Below, piece after piece: positions 17,302 to 26,119 of a stretch of 64,000 nt of DNA. The stretch covers positions 1-64,000 of the forward strand of contig NZ_LWLB01000037.1 of the NCBI RefSeq assembly GCF_001905145.1, written 5' to 3'. The position numbers were made by a program, and so were the translations under genes. The DNA is from Nocardiopsis sp. TSRI0078 (GTDB taxonomy: Bacteria; Actinomycetota; Actinomycetes; Streptosporangiales; Streptosporangiaceae). Positions within the stretch are counted from its first letter, which is position 1. Each line of letters opens with the position of its first letter. The notes beneath the pieces were generated by a model, which was given only the letters and a program-made list of their open reading frames with translations, had not been told where the DNA came from and did no database searches.

Positions 17302-18507
17302 TCAGGCCGTGGTCACGGCCACCTTGGTCCAGCCGGGCTCGCGGTGGTCGAAGGCGCGGTAGGAGTTCACCACCTCGTCGAAGGGCACCTCCTGGGTGAG
17401 GACCGAGGTGATGTCGACGCTGCCGCCGGCCACCAGTTCCAGCAGCTCGGGGATGTAGGTGCGGTGGTTGCAGTTGCCCATCTTCAGGGTGAGGTTCTTG
17501 TTCATCGCCGCCCCGATGGGGAAGTGCGTCATCGTCGGCGGATAGACGCCGATGACGGACAGGGTCCCCGCCTTGGCGACCGCGTCCACCGCCCACCGCG
17601 CGGCCTGGGACGGCGCGTCGCCGGGAACCCAGGTGTCACCCTGGGGCCGGGCCTTGGGCACGAGCTCGGAGACCTCCGCCGCGAACTGCTCCTTGAGGTC
17701 CTCCTGGACCGCCGGCCCCTGCTTGGGCTGTTCCGCGTCGACCCCCACGGCGTCGATCACGCGGTCCGGGCCGATGCCTCCCGTGAGCTCCACGAGGGTG
17801 GCCACCGGGTCCTCCTTGGTGTAGTCGATCACCTCGGCGTGCAGCAGGCGGGCCTGCTCCAACCGGCTCCCGACTCCGTCGACCGCCAGTACGCGTCCCG
17901 CGCCCTGGAGGTAGGCGCTCAGCACGGCGAACAGCCCCACGGGGCCGCAGCCCATCACCGCGACGGTGTCACCCGGAGTGATCTCGGCGAGCTTGGCGCC
18001 GAACCACGCCGTGGGGAAGATGTCGGAGACCAGGACGGCCTCCTCGTCGCTCACCCGCTCGGGGACGCTGACGAGTCCCACGTTGGCGTAGGGAACGCGG
18101 ACCCGTTCGGCCTGGAGGCCGGGGAAGGAACCGGTGGACTCCGGCCCTCCGAAGAACGCCGTGCCCGCGCGGCTGCCCCCGGGGTTGGCGTTGTCGCACT
18201 GGGCGAAGTAGCCGCTCCGGCAGTAGCTGCACGTTCCGCACCCGATGGTGGAGGGGATGACCACCCGGTCGCCCGGCTGGAAGTTGCGCACCTGGGAGCC
18301 CACCTCGGTCACCACGCCGACACCCTCGTGACCGAGGACGGTGCCCGGCACCATACCCGGCATGGTGCCTCGGATCATGTGCAGGTCGGTGCCGCAGATC
18401 GCACTCGTGGTGATCTGCACGATGGCGTCCTGGGAGTGCTCGATCCTCGGTTCTGCCACGTCCTCCAGGCGGATGTCGCCAATGCCATGCCACACGACGG
18501 CCTTCAT
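17302..18507 (-). CDS. Zinc-dependent alcohol dehydrogenase (formaldehyde-dehydrogenase-like)
   Basis: 401 residues of the medium-chain dehydrogenase family. The catalytic zinc ligands are in AICGTDLH and GHEGVGVV, four structural-zinc cysteines are in GCGTCSYCRSGYFAQC, and the NAD site is VAVMGCGPVGLFAV. The extended segment near residues 260-300 (EQPKQGPAVQEDLKEQF) and the overall length match the glutathione-independent formaldehyde dehydrogenase-like branch used for aldehydes or alcohols. The ATG at 18507 follows a strong GGGAGGAAG. It is not in an operon. Confidence 0.85.
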   Translation of the reverse strand: MKAVVWHGIGDIRLEDVAEPRIEHSQDAIVQITTSAICGTDLHMIRGTMPGMVPGTVLGHEGVGVVTEVGSQVRNFQPGDRVVIPSTIGCGTCSYCRSGYFAQCDNANPGGSRAGTAFFGGPESTGSFPGLQAERVRVPYANVGLVSVPERVSDEEAVLVSDIFPTAWFGAKLAEITPGDTVAVMGCGPVGLFAVLSAYLQGAGRVLAVDGVGSRLEQARLLHAEVIDYTKEDPVATLVELTGGIGPDRVIDAVGVDAEQPKQGPAVQEDLKEQFAAEVSELVPKARPQGDTWVPGDAPSQAARWAVDAVAKAGTLSVIGVYPPTMTHFPIGAAMNKNLTLKMGNCNHRTYIPELLELVAGGSVDITSVLTQEVPFDEVVNSYRAFDHREPGWTKVAVTTA

Positions 18508-18590
18508 GGTCTTCCTCCCAACCAGCGGCGGGGGCGCGTTCGCGCCGCCCTGAGCGGTGGACAGTCGTTGGGTGCGGCGGCTACCCGGGA

Positions 18591-18644
18591 CCCGACCCCG
18601 TAAACCGGCCGCCGCCCGGGCGGCGGCCGGTTTACGGGGTCGGG
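18591..18644. repeat. Perfect 54-bp palindrome followed by a T-run
   Basis: Two 27-base arms meet at CCC|GGG with no mismatch and no loop, centred at 18617/18618. On the plus strand it is followed by GGAGTG and six T, the form of an intrinsic terminator. Both flanking genes are on the minus strand, however, so no plus-strand transcript is expected to end here. In the flanks (18508-18590 and 18645-18848) I see no gene. Confidence 0.8.
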
Positions 18645-18848
18645 GGAGTGTTTTTTCGAAGGCTTTCGGGTCGGTGAGCGGCCGTCGCCCCTCCTGTGCG
18701 CCGCCTCGCAGGCTCGGCAGGATCGCACAGCGGGGGCCCGGCCCCCTCTCGCGAGGCGAGGTGCGAAGTTCAGCCTGGTTGTGCTTCACGAGTGCGGCGG
18801 GAGGCAGCCTGGTGGACGCGAGCCCGAAAATGATGCAAAAAACACGAC

Positions 18849-19796
18849 CTAGTCGAGGGCTCCGACCGCCAACTCCGTGGCCCGCGCGATGAGTGCGTCG
18901 TCGTACTGCGCGCCCGCCTCGTCGCGGCTGGACATGACCGCCAGGACGACGGGATCGCCCTCCGGCGGCCACAGCACACCGATGTCGTGCCGGGTGCCGT
19001 AGCCGCACGCACCGGTCTTGTCCCCGACCGTCCAGCCCTCGGGGGCCCCGGCGCGGATCAGGTCGTCGCCGGTGGTGTTGGCGCGCATCATGTCGACGAG
19101 GACGCCGCGCCTGTCCTCGGGCAGGACGTCGTCCAAGGCGAACGCGCGCAGGCTGGCCGTCATCGCGCGCGGGGTGCTGGTGTCGCGGACGTCGCCCGGC
19201 ACGGCCTGCGCCATCTCCGGCGCGACCCGGTCCACACGGGTGACGTCGTCGCCGATCCCCCGTAGGGCCTCCTCCAGCCCCTCCGGGCCGCCGAGCTCCT
19301 CGATGAGCAGGTTGGAGGCGGTGTTGTCGCTGTGGCGCAGCGCGGCGTCGCCGATCTCGCGCAGCGTCATGCCGTCGGCCACGTGCTCCCGGGTGACGGG
19401 GGAGTGGAAGACCAGGTCCTCCTCGGAGAAGGTGACGACCCGGTCGAGTTCGTCGACCGGTGTCCGGTCGAGCACGGCACCGAAGGCCAGGGCCTTGAAG
19501 GTGGAGCAGTAGGCGAACCGCTCGTCGGCCTGGAACTCGACCACCTGGTCCGTGCCGGTGTCGAGAGCGTGGACGCCGAGCCGGACGTCGAACTCCTCTT
19601 CGAGGCGCTCGAACTCGGGGTCCATCCGGATGGGGGCGGGAGGTTCCGCGGGCCGGGAGGTCCCGGCGGCCTCGGCCGACGGCGGCGAAGCGGCGGGACC
19701 GGCGGGATCCGCGGAGGGCGAGCAGCCGGTGAGCGGGACCAGGACGATCGGGGCCAGCGCCGCCAACGCGGCGTGGCGAGTCGTGGACCACGGCAC
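18849..19796 (-). CDS. Class A beta-lactamase homologue lacking the Glu166 general base
   Basis: 315 residues, lipoprotein (LTGC, Cys25). It keeps Cys97-Ser98-Thr-Phe-Lys101 (SxxK), Ser156-Asp-Asn158 and Lys260-Thr-Gly, but the omega-loop block reads VAPEMAQ. Aligned with VEPGLSE of the paralogue at 5.9 kb, Ala192 stands at the Glu166 position and Ala at Asn170. Class A enzymes need Glu166 for deacylation, so this protein should form a long-lived acyl-enzyme and may act as a sensor or trap. It also has Cys264 at the position (Ambler 238) that pairs with Cys69 in class A carbapenemases. The GTG at 19796 has AAGG nine bases upstream. The start is fairly sure. Confidence 0.85.
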   Translation of the reverse strand: MPWSTTRHAALAALAPIVLVPLTGCSPSADPAGPAASPPSAEAAGTSRPAEPPAPIRMDPEFERLEEEFDVRLGVHALDTGTDQVVEFQADERFAYCSTFKALAFGAVLDRTPVDELDRVVTFSEEDLVFHSPVTREHVADGMTLREIGDAALRHSDNTASNLLIEELGGPEGLEEALRGIGDDVTRVDRVAPEMAQAVPGDVRDTSTPRAMTASLRAFALDDVLPEDRRGVLVDMMRANTTGDDLIRAGAPEGWTVGDKTGACGYGTRHDIGVLWPPEGDPVVLAVMSSRDEAGAQYDDALIARATELAVGALD

Positions 19797-20122
19797 CGCG
19801 AAGCACCTTCTCTCCGTACGCGGGTGGTGACTCCCGGAATTCTCGCGGCTGGTGGGCGCGCTGTCGACGATGGCGGCGGCATGGCGCGCAGGTCCGCACC
19901 GGGCGGCGTCGTCCGCGCTCGGGCCGGACCCGCCTTCCCCGGATGTCCGAGGTCCGCCAGGACCGGCGGCTCCTCGATGCCCCCTTTCCCCTGGGGGATG
20001 GACCGCCCCGGCGGCGGTCCCGTCGTCCGCGACGTCCTGGGTCGCTCCCCCGCCCGTGAGAAGCGGGTCCGAGACCACCGTTCGGCGGCTGCGCGCCGAA
20101 CCCGTGGGGCTCTGGACAACAG

Positions 20123-20155
20123 CGCGGCCGGTGCTCAGGAGGAGCACCGGCCGCG
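20123..20155 (-). terminator. Terminator of the small membrane-protein gene
   Basis: CGCGGCCGGTGCTC and GAGCACCGGCCGCG form a perfect 14-bp stem with a 5-nt loop, starting 12 bases past the stop at 20168. The interval 19797-20122 shows no gene. Confidence 0.7.
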
Positions 20156-20167
20156 TTCGCCCTTCGG

Positions 20168-20482
20168 TCAGACGGAGGAGGCCCTCACGGCGGCGCGGCG
20201 CGGCCGACCCGTCCGTGCGGGGCCCCGGCTCCAGGCGCGGTGCCTGCCGGGCGCCGCGACCGCGAGTCCGTACCCTGCCGGCTCCGCGCTCCGGCCGCTT
20301 CCCGCGCCCTCCCGCCGGTCGTCGGCGGGGGCACCCGCGCGCCGGCGGCCGAACAGGGCCGCGACGGTCCTCTGCACCGCCCCCCTGCGCACTCCCAGGC
20401 CGCTCCTGCTCCCCAGGGGAACAAGGGTGTCCACGCACACCGCTACCGCAATCGTCATCGCCACGAGAATCGCCAATGTCAC
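20168..20482 (-). CDS. Small single-span membrane protein, unknown
   Basis: From the GTG at 20482 (GAGGGAA just upstream) the frame gives 104 residues: one N-terminal transmembrane helix (LAILVAMTIAVAVCVDTLV) followed by an Arg/Ala/Gly-rich cytoplasmic tail. A strong hairpin right after its stop supports it as a real transcript. The tail is low complexity, so the C-terminal part could be non-coding read-through of a GC-rich frame. No family is recognised. Confidence 0.45.
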   Translation of the reverse strand: MTLAILVAMTIAVAVCVDTLVPLGSRSGLGVRRGAVQRTVAALFGRRRAGAPADDRREGAGSGRSAEPAGYGLAVAAPGRHRAWSRGPARTGRPRRAAVRASSV

Positions 20483-20645
20483 GTTCCCTCGCTTCCCTCT
20501 TTCCGGACGGCCGTGCCCACGCGTTCCCGCGGGCTCTCCGGCCGCTCGCCGCGCTCTTCGCGTCCGACACGCCGTGTGCATGCAGGCTGCCCGTACCCCG
20601 GCCGGTGGAAACCCCCGGGCGCGCGGCACGGCCCCTCGCGGCACG

Positions 20646-21203
20646 TCAGGCGCGGCGGTGGCGCAGCAGTACGGACCGGGAGTCGAAGACCCGAGATTCG
20701 ACGAGTTCCAGCCCGAGCCGCTCCTTCGGCTCCTGGAAGACCGGCCTGCCGCCGCCCAGGACGACCGGGTGGACCACGATCCGGTACTCGTCGATCAGTC
20801 CGTGTTCTGTGAGGGTCGCGGCCAACCCGGAGCCGCCGAAGAGCACCAGGTTCGTCCCCGACTCCTTCAGCGCGGCGATCCGCCCGGGGACGTCCCGCCC
20901 GATCACCCGGGTGTTCCAGTCCGCGCTCTCCAGGGTGCGGGAGACCACGACCTTGGGCTTGTCCCGCCAGACCGGCGCGAAGGCCAGGTCGTGCTCGTGG
21001 GTGGACAGCTCCTCGGCGCGCGGCCAGTATCCGGACATCATGTCCCACACGACGCGGCCGTAGAGGAAGGCGTCGGCGGTGTCGTTCAGGCTCTGCGAGT
21101 AGGCCGACAGCTCGGGCCCCATCTCCGGCCAGTCGAACTCCCCGCCGGGGCCCTCGATGAAGCCGTCCAGCGACTGGTGGACGAAGTGGACAAGCTGACC
21201 CAT
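20646..21203 (-). CDS. Dihydrofolate-reductase-like (RibD C-terminal domain) protein
   Basis: 185 residues with the RibD_C/DHFR-like fold. It has VHFVHQSLDGFIEGPGGEFDW at the N terminus, FLYGRVVWDMMSGYW, and the NADPH-binding block LVLFGGSGLAATL followed by DEYRIVVHPVVLGGGRPVF. Such stand-alone proteins are common in actinobacteria, probably as NADPH-dependent reductases, but the substrate is unknown and it is not a housekeeping DHFR. I chose the ATG at 21203 over one five codons upstream because the conserved strand starts immediately after it. Confidence 0.8.
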   Translation of the reverse strand: MGQLVHFVHQSLDGFIEGPGGEFDWPEMGPELSAYSQSLNDTADAFLYGRVVWDMMSGYWPRAEELSTHEHDLAFAPVWRDKPKVVVSRTLESADWNTRVIGRDVPGRIAALKESGTNLVLFGGSGLAATLTEHGLIDEYRIVVHPVVLGGGRPVFQEPKERLGLELVESRVFDSRSVLLRHRRA

Positions 21204-21407
21204 GACACGACTCCTCACCGGGATCTCCCCGCATTCCGGGGAAGGACGGGACCGACTCTAGGACCGGCCCACGTCATTTCGGGGCCGCTCTTCGGTCGGC
21301 CGCCGTGTTCGTGTGTGACATGTCCGAGGAAAACGTCTATGACCTGGTGTGACAGGACCAGCGCACCGGCCCGGGCCTGAACCGCCCGTGGAGAGGACGG
21401 ACCCGCC

Positions 21408-22652
21408 ATGGAGGAGTCCAACGCCGCGGAGCTGATGTTCGGCGGTCTGCTCGCCGCCAGCCACACGATGGCGATGGAGGACCTGCCGGGTCACGTGGCC
21501 GACCATGCGGCCCCCGTCGGGATGCATCGGGTCCTGGTCTACGTGGTCGACGTGCGCCAGGAGGCGCTGGTGCTGATGACCGGGCGCGGTGCGGACGCCG
21601 GCCAGGATCCCGGCGGGGAGCGCACACCGCTGCGCATCGAGGGGACGCTGGCGGGACGCGCCTTCCAGACCGTGAGGGTCCTTCGCGCCTCCACCGAGGA
21701 GGACGACCGGCACCAGTGGTGGGTGCCGATGCTGGACGGTACCGAGCGGGTGGGACTCCTGTGGGTGGAGACCTCGACCGACGGAGAACGGATCCACCGG
21801 CTCATGTGGAACCTGGCGTCCCTGGTCGCGCTGCTGTTGGTGAGCAAGCGGGTCCACAGCGACTCCTACGCCAGGCTGACCCGGACCCAGGACATGAGCG
21901 TGGCGGCCGAGATGCAGTGGAACCTGATGCCGCCGCGCACCTACACCGACGAACACGTGACCGTCGACGCCGCCCTGGAACCGGCCTACCAGGTCAACGG
22001 CGACGCCTTCGACTACGGCATGGCGGACAGGAACGTGCACGTGTCCATCTTCGACGCGATGGGGCACGACACCGCCGCCGGGCTGACCGCCAACCTCGCC
22101 GTGGCGGCCTGCCGCAACCACCGCCGCCAGGGCGGTGACCTGCCGGCGGTCGCCGCGGGCATCGAGGACACCCTGCTTACCGAGTTCGGACAGAAGTACA
22201 ACCTCGCCGCCGGCGACGGCTTCTTCGCCCAGACGCGCTACGTCACCGCGGTCCTGGCCGACCTGGACACGCGCACCGGCCTGCTCACCTGGACCAACCA
22301 CGGCCACCTGCCGCCCTTCGTCATCAGGGAGGGCCGGTGGGTGAGCAGAATGGAGTGCGAACCCTCCCACCCGCTGGGCTCGGACCTGGGCCTGCCGGTC
22401 ACGGCGTGCCGTGAGCAGCTGCAGCCCGGCGACCGCGTCCTGCTGTACACGGACGGCATCACGGAGGCGCGCAACGCGAACGGCCGCGAGTTCGGTATCG
22501 ACCGGTTCCTGGAGTTCATCATCCGCCAGCACGCCGGCGGCCTTCCCGTGCCGGAGACCCTGCGGCGCCTCATCCACAGCGTCATGGACTACCACGGAGG
22601 ACGGCTCCAGGACGACGCCACCGTCCTCCTCCTGCAGTGGCACGGCCCCTGA
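21408..22652 (+). CDS. SpoIIE-type PP2C serine phosphatase
   Basis: 414 residues. An N-terminal GAF-like region (about 1-150) precedes a linker helix (AEMQWNLMPPRTY) and a PP2C/SpoIIE domain with metal-binding aspartates in VNGDAFDY and FDAMGHDT, then LLYTDGITEARN and a final DDATVLLLQW. Such enzymes dephosphorylate anti-anti-sigma factors and release alternative sigma factors in stress or development. There are no transmembrane segments, so it is cytoplasmic. No sigma factor, anti-sigma kinase or STAS protein is encoded nearby, so its partner lies elsewhere. Confidence 0.85.
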   Translation: MEESNAAELMFGGLLAASHTMAMEDLPGHVADHAAPVGMHRVLVYVVDVRQEALVLMTGRGADAGQDPGGERTPLRIEGTLAGRAFQTVRVLRASTEEDDRHQWWVPMLDGTERVGLLWVETSTDGERIHRLMWNLASLVALLLVSKRVHSDSYARLTRTQDMSVAAEMQWNLMPPRTYTDEHVTVDAALEPAYQVNGDAFDYGMADRNVHVSIFDAMGHDTAAGLTANLAVAACRNHRRQGGDLPAVAAGIEDTLLTEFGQKYNLAAGDGFFAQTRYVTAVLADLDTRTGLLTWTNHGHLPPFVIREGRWVSRMECEPSHPLGSDLGLPVTACREQLQPGDRVLLYTDGITEARNANGREFGIDRFLEFIIRQHAGGLPVPETLRRLIHSVMDYHGGRLQDDATVLLLQWHGP

Positions 22653-22731
22653 GGAACCGGACCGGGCCCGGACGGCGGAGCGCTCCGCCCGAGGCGGTTC
22701 GGGAAAGGACCCGCCCCGCCCGGGGACGGGC

Positions 22732-23535
22732 TCAGGCCTTGCGGGCCAGACCGCAGTACTGGGGGATGTCGCGCACCGCGCCGGCCTCGACCGGCTCGGG
22801 ACACCACCGGGTGACGGAGACGATCCCCGGATCGACCAGTGCGAACCCGTCGAAGAACCGGCCGAACTCCTCCACCGAGCGCATGTGGTAGGGCTGGGCG
22901 ACGCTCTCCTGCCAGCGCTGCAGAGCCTCCAGGGCGCGCTCGTCGGCGACGGCCTCCGCGCCGTCGAAGACGCCGTCGCACACGGCCAGGAAACTGCCCG
23001 GTGCCGGGGCGTCCATGTAGGTGCGCACGATGCCCAGGGCCTCGTCGAGGTCGCCGAAGTGGCCCATCGTCCCCAGCAGGGTCAGGCCCACGGGGCGGTC
23101 CAGGTCCAGGGTCTCGCGGGCGGCCGCCAACACCGTGTCGATCTCGCGCAGGTCCGATCCCACGAACCGGGTCCGCCCCCTGTCGGTGCCCACGAGCAGG
23201 GCGCGCGCGTGGGCCGGCACCAGGGGGTCGTTGTCGGCGTAGACCACGCGCGAGTCCGGGGCGTGTGCCCGCGCCACCTCGTGGGTGTTGTCGGCGGTGG
23301 GCAGCCCGGTGCCGATGTCGAGGAACTGGCGGATCCCCTCCTCCCGGACCAGGTGGGTGACCGCGCGGCGCAGGAAGAGGCGGTCTCCCCTGGCGGCCTC
23401 GACGACCTGCGGCATGAGCTCCCTGATGGTGTCGCCCACCTCGCGGTCGACGGGATAGTTGTCCTTGCCGCCGAGCCAGTAGTTCCACACCCGTGCGGTG
23501 TGCGCGACGCCGGTGTCGATCGGGGTGTCCGTCAT
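22732..23535 (-). CDS. SAM-dependent methyltransferase, DUF574 family
   Basis: 267 residues. The signature start IDTGVAHTARVWNYWLGGKDN and the block FLDIGTGLPTADNTHEVA identify the actinobacterial DUF574 methyltransferases (PF04672), which are abundant in Streptomyces and relatives and have unknown substrates. The SAM motif is DIGTG and the acidic strand is VVYADNDP. The ATG at 23535 sits just before the conserved N terminus. The upstream extension to 23598 looks unconserved. Confidence 0.88.
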   Translation of the reverse strand: MTDTPIDTGVAHTARVWNYWLGGKDNYPVDREVGDTIRELMPQVVEAARGDRLFLRRAVTHLVREEGIRQFLDIGTGLPTADNTHEVARAHAPDSRVVYADNDPLVPAHARALLVGTDRGRTRFVGSDLREIDTVLAAARETLDLDRPVGLTLLGTMGHFGDLDEALGIVRTYMDAPAPGSFLAVCDGVFDGAEAVADERALEALQRWQESVAQPYHMRSVEEFGRFFDGFALVDPGIVSVTRWCPEPVEAGAVRDIPQYCGLARKA

Positions 23536-23709
23536 GGGGGGCCTCTCAAGGGGGACAATCCCTAACAAGCGGTACGCGCAGTCTTGTGTGTCCGCCATGT
23601 GCTCGCAACCCGGAACCCCTGCCGCTGCGGGCTTCGCGCCCGGCGCCCGGAACAGGGGAGGCCCTCCCCGGGGGCGATACCGGGAAGGGCCCCTCCTGCG
23701 CGGATCCGG

Positions 23710-25392
23710 TCAGTCGGCGGCCGGTGCACCGACGTCCTTCGCCGCCTTGCCGGATGCGGCGGGCGGTTCCACCGGCGCCTCCGCCTCCGGAGTCCTCGCA
23801 CTCTCGGCGGACCCCCGCGGTCGGGCCTCCGTAGGAAGGTCGACGCTGTCGCGCAGCCGGACCCTCGGCAGGAACAGTGCCGTGACCAGGCCGAAGACGC
23901 CGATCGCCGTGGCGACGAGGAACAGGTCGCCCGTGGCCGAGCCGTAGGCGCCCTCGACGATCTCGCGCAGGAACGGCGGCATGCCCGCCAGGTCCAGGGT
24001 GCCGGCGTCCCCGCCCCCGGCCGTGGGGCTGATCCCGGCGGCCGCCACGCCCTCGCTGATGTTCGAGGCGACCCGGTTGGCCAGGAAGGCGCCCAGCACG
24101 GACACGCCCATGGTGCCGCCCAGGGTGCGGAAGAAGGTCACCGTGCCGCTGGCCGCGCCGATCTCGCGCAGTGGGACGGAGTTCTGCACCACCAGGACCA
24201 GGTTCTGCATGGACATGCCGACCCCGAGTCCCATCAGCAGCATGCCCCCGCAGACGACGGCCAGGGACGTGCCCTCGTCGATGGTGGACAGGAGGAGGAA
24301 GCCCAGGGTCAGCATCACCATGCCCGTGACCACGTAGGGCTTCACCCGGCCCGAACGCGAGACCATGCGCCCGGACACGGTCGCCGAGACCATGGTGCCC
24401 AGCATGAGCGGGGCTGTCAGCAGGCCGGCCTGGGTCGGGGAGTACCCGCGTGCCAGCTGGAAGTACTGCCCGAGGAAGACCGCGCCGCCGAACATCGCCA
24501 TACCGACCGCCGCGCTGGCCAGGATGGCGATGGCCGTCTCCCTCCGCACGACCAGGTGCAGGGGCACGACGGGCTGTGCCACGCGCGACTCCACCCACAC
24601 GGCCAGGGAGAGCAGCAGGACGCTTCCTCCGACCATGGCGCCGGACTGCCAGGAGATCCAGGCGAAGTCGCCGTCCACGAAGGTCACCCACAGCAGCAGG
24701 AGGCTGACGCCCGAGGCGATGAGCGCGGCGCCCGCGTAGTCCACCCTGGTCTTGGGGCGGCGTACGTCGGGCAGCTTGAGCGTGCGGCTGAGCACCACCA
24801 GGGCGACGAGCATGAACGGCACGCCGATGAGGAAGCACCAGCGCCATCCCAGGCCGGGCAGGTCGGCGAGCAGACCGCCGATCAGCGGCCCGCCGACGGT
24901 CGCCACGGCCATCACCGCGCCGATGTAGCCGTTGAGGCGTCCGCGCTCCTTGGGGCTGACCAGCGAGGCGATGATCACCTGGACCAGGACCTGGGAGGCA
25001 CCCATACCCAGCCCCTGCACGACGCGGAACGCGATCAGCTGGCCGGTGGTCTGCGCGAAACCGCACAGCAGTGAGGAGAGGACGAACAGCACGATCGACA
25101 GCTGCAGGAGCCTCTTCTTGTCGAAGAGGTCGGCGAGCCTGCCCCAGATCGGCGTGGAGGCCGTGGAGGCCAGCAGCGCCGCGGTCACGACCCACGTGTA
25201 CTGCGACTGGGTGCCCTCCAGCGCACCGACGATCTGCGGTAGGGCGACCGACACGATCGTGCTGCTGAGCATGGTCACACCCAGCACCGTGAGCAGCCCG
25301 CTCAGGGAGCGCAGGATCGGCGGTCGCCCGGTCTCGGGCAGGGGACGTGGAGTGCTCAAGGGCTGACCTCTGCGGGAAGGAAGGCGCGGCAC
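23710..25392 (-). CDS. DHA2-type MFS drug efflux transporter
   Basis: About 550 residues with 14 predicted transmembrane helices (EmrB/QacA type). Typical motifs are VTMLSSTIVSVALPQIVGAL (motif D1), GRLADLFDKKRLL (motif A) and GWRWCFLIGVP. The C-terminal 45 residues are a Pro/Ala/Glu-rich tail. It should be a proton-driven exporter of hydrophobic drugs. The GTG at 25392 is the longest start. A TTG at 25359 is possible. It is divergent from the TetR gene with an inverted repeat between, so TetR repression and induction by the substrate are likely. Confidence 0.85.
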   Translation of the reverse strand: MPRLPSRRGQPLSTPRPLPETGRPPILRSLSGLLTVLGVTMLSSTIVSVALPQIVGALEGTQSQYTWVVTAALLASTASTPIWGRLADLFDKKRLLQLSIVLFVLSSLLCGFAQTTGQLIAFRVVQGLGMGASQVLVQVIIASLVSPKERGRLNGYIGAVMAVATVGGPLIGGLLADLPGLGWRWCFLIGVPFMLVALVVLSRTLKLPDVRRPKTRVDYAGAALIASGVSLLLLWVTFVDGDFAWISWQSGAMVGGSVLLLSLAVWVESRVAQPVVPLHLVVRRETAIAILASAAVGMAMFGGAVFLGQYFQLARGYSPTQAGLLTAPLMLGTMVSATVSGRMVSRSGRVKPYVVTGMVMLTLGFLLLSTIDEGTSLAVVCGGMLLMGLGVGMSMQNLVLVVQNSVPLREIGAASGTVTFFRTLGGTMGVSVLGAFLANRVASNISEGVAAAGISPTAGGGDAGTLDLAGMPPFLREIVEGAYGSATGDLFLVATAIGVFGLVTALFLPRVRLRDSVDLPTEARPRGSAESARTPEAEAPVEPPAASGKAAKDVGAPAAD

Positions 25393-25429
25393 CGGTGGCC
25401 GCGGAGACTGCTGGAAGGATGCACATGCG

Positions 25430-25470
25430 GCAAAAATGCAGGGTCAGCATTTTTGCACTCCATGTAGAAT
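25430..25470. promoter_or_regulatory. TetR operator and leaderless promoter
   Basis: GCAAAAATGC (25430-25439), a 7-bp spacer and GCATTTTTGC (25447-25456) are a perfect 10-bp inverted repeat. TAGAAT (25465-25470) is a -10 box only six bases before the TetR GTG at 25477, so the transcript should start at or next to the start codon. The AT-rich operator stands out from its surroundings. Confidence 0.7.
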
Positions 25471-25476
25471 AACACC

Positions 25477-26067
25477 GTGGACAGGACACGGGGACTCCGG
25501 GAACGCAAAAAGGACGAAACCCGGCGAGCGGTGTACACCGCCGCGATGCGGCTCACCGTGGAGCACGGGTTCGACCAGGTCACCGTCGAGGCCATCGCCG
25601 AGGCCGCCAACATCTCCCGGCGGACCTTCTCCAACTACTTCGCCTGCAAGGGAGACGCCGTTCTGTACGGCGAGCGGCTCTACACGCGTGCCCTGGTGGA
25701 CGCGCTGCGCGAGCGTCCCGCCGACGAGGGGGCCTGGACCGCCCTGCGCGCCTGTGCACGGGACCTCTACGCGTCCTGGAGCCCTTGGCCCGACCGCGGA
25801 TGGGCCCTGCGCACACGCATGGCCCGCAAGCACCCCTCGCTCCTGGCCCGGCAGCTCACCGACCACGCCGTGCTCGCCCGCGAGCTGGAGGAGTCCCTGG
25901 CCGGACGGGCCCGCCCGGGCGGGCCGCGCCCCGGACTCCTGGTCGCCGTCTTCCTCGCCGGCCTGCGCGTGGGCCTGGACACGTGGATCGACGAGGAGGA
26001 GTCGCGCGACCTGTTGGAGGTCGTCGAGGAGGTCCTGGACGAGGCCGAGGCATCGTTCGACCGCTAG
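25477..26067 (+). CDS. TetR-family repressor of the MFS efflux gene
   Basis: 196 residues. The N-terminal helix-turn-helix is clear: ETRRAVYTAAMRLTVEHGFD, VTVEAIAEAANISRRTFSNYF. The ligand domain is Ala/Leu/Glu-rich with the WAL..MARKHP block common to TetR proteins paired with MFS pumps. It begins with a GTG and appears to be translated from a leaderless mRNA. It would bind the inverted repeat between itself and the transporter gene. Confidence 0.88.
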   Translation: MDRTRGLRERKKDETRRAVYTAAMRLTVEHGFDQVTVEAIAEAANISRRTFSNYFACKGDAVLYGERLYTRALVDALRERPADEGAWTALRACARDLYASWSPWPDRGWALRTRMARKHPSLLARQLTDHAVLARELEESLAGRARPGGPRPGLLVAVFLAGLRVGLDTWIDEEESRDLLEVVEEVLDEAEASFDR

Positions 26068-26119
26068 GGCCCCGCGTCCGGAGGGGCCGGAAGCCGGATC
26101 CGTGGGAATACTGGTGCCC

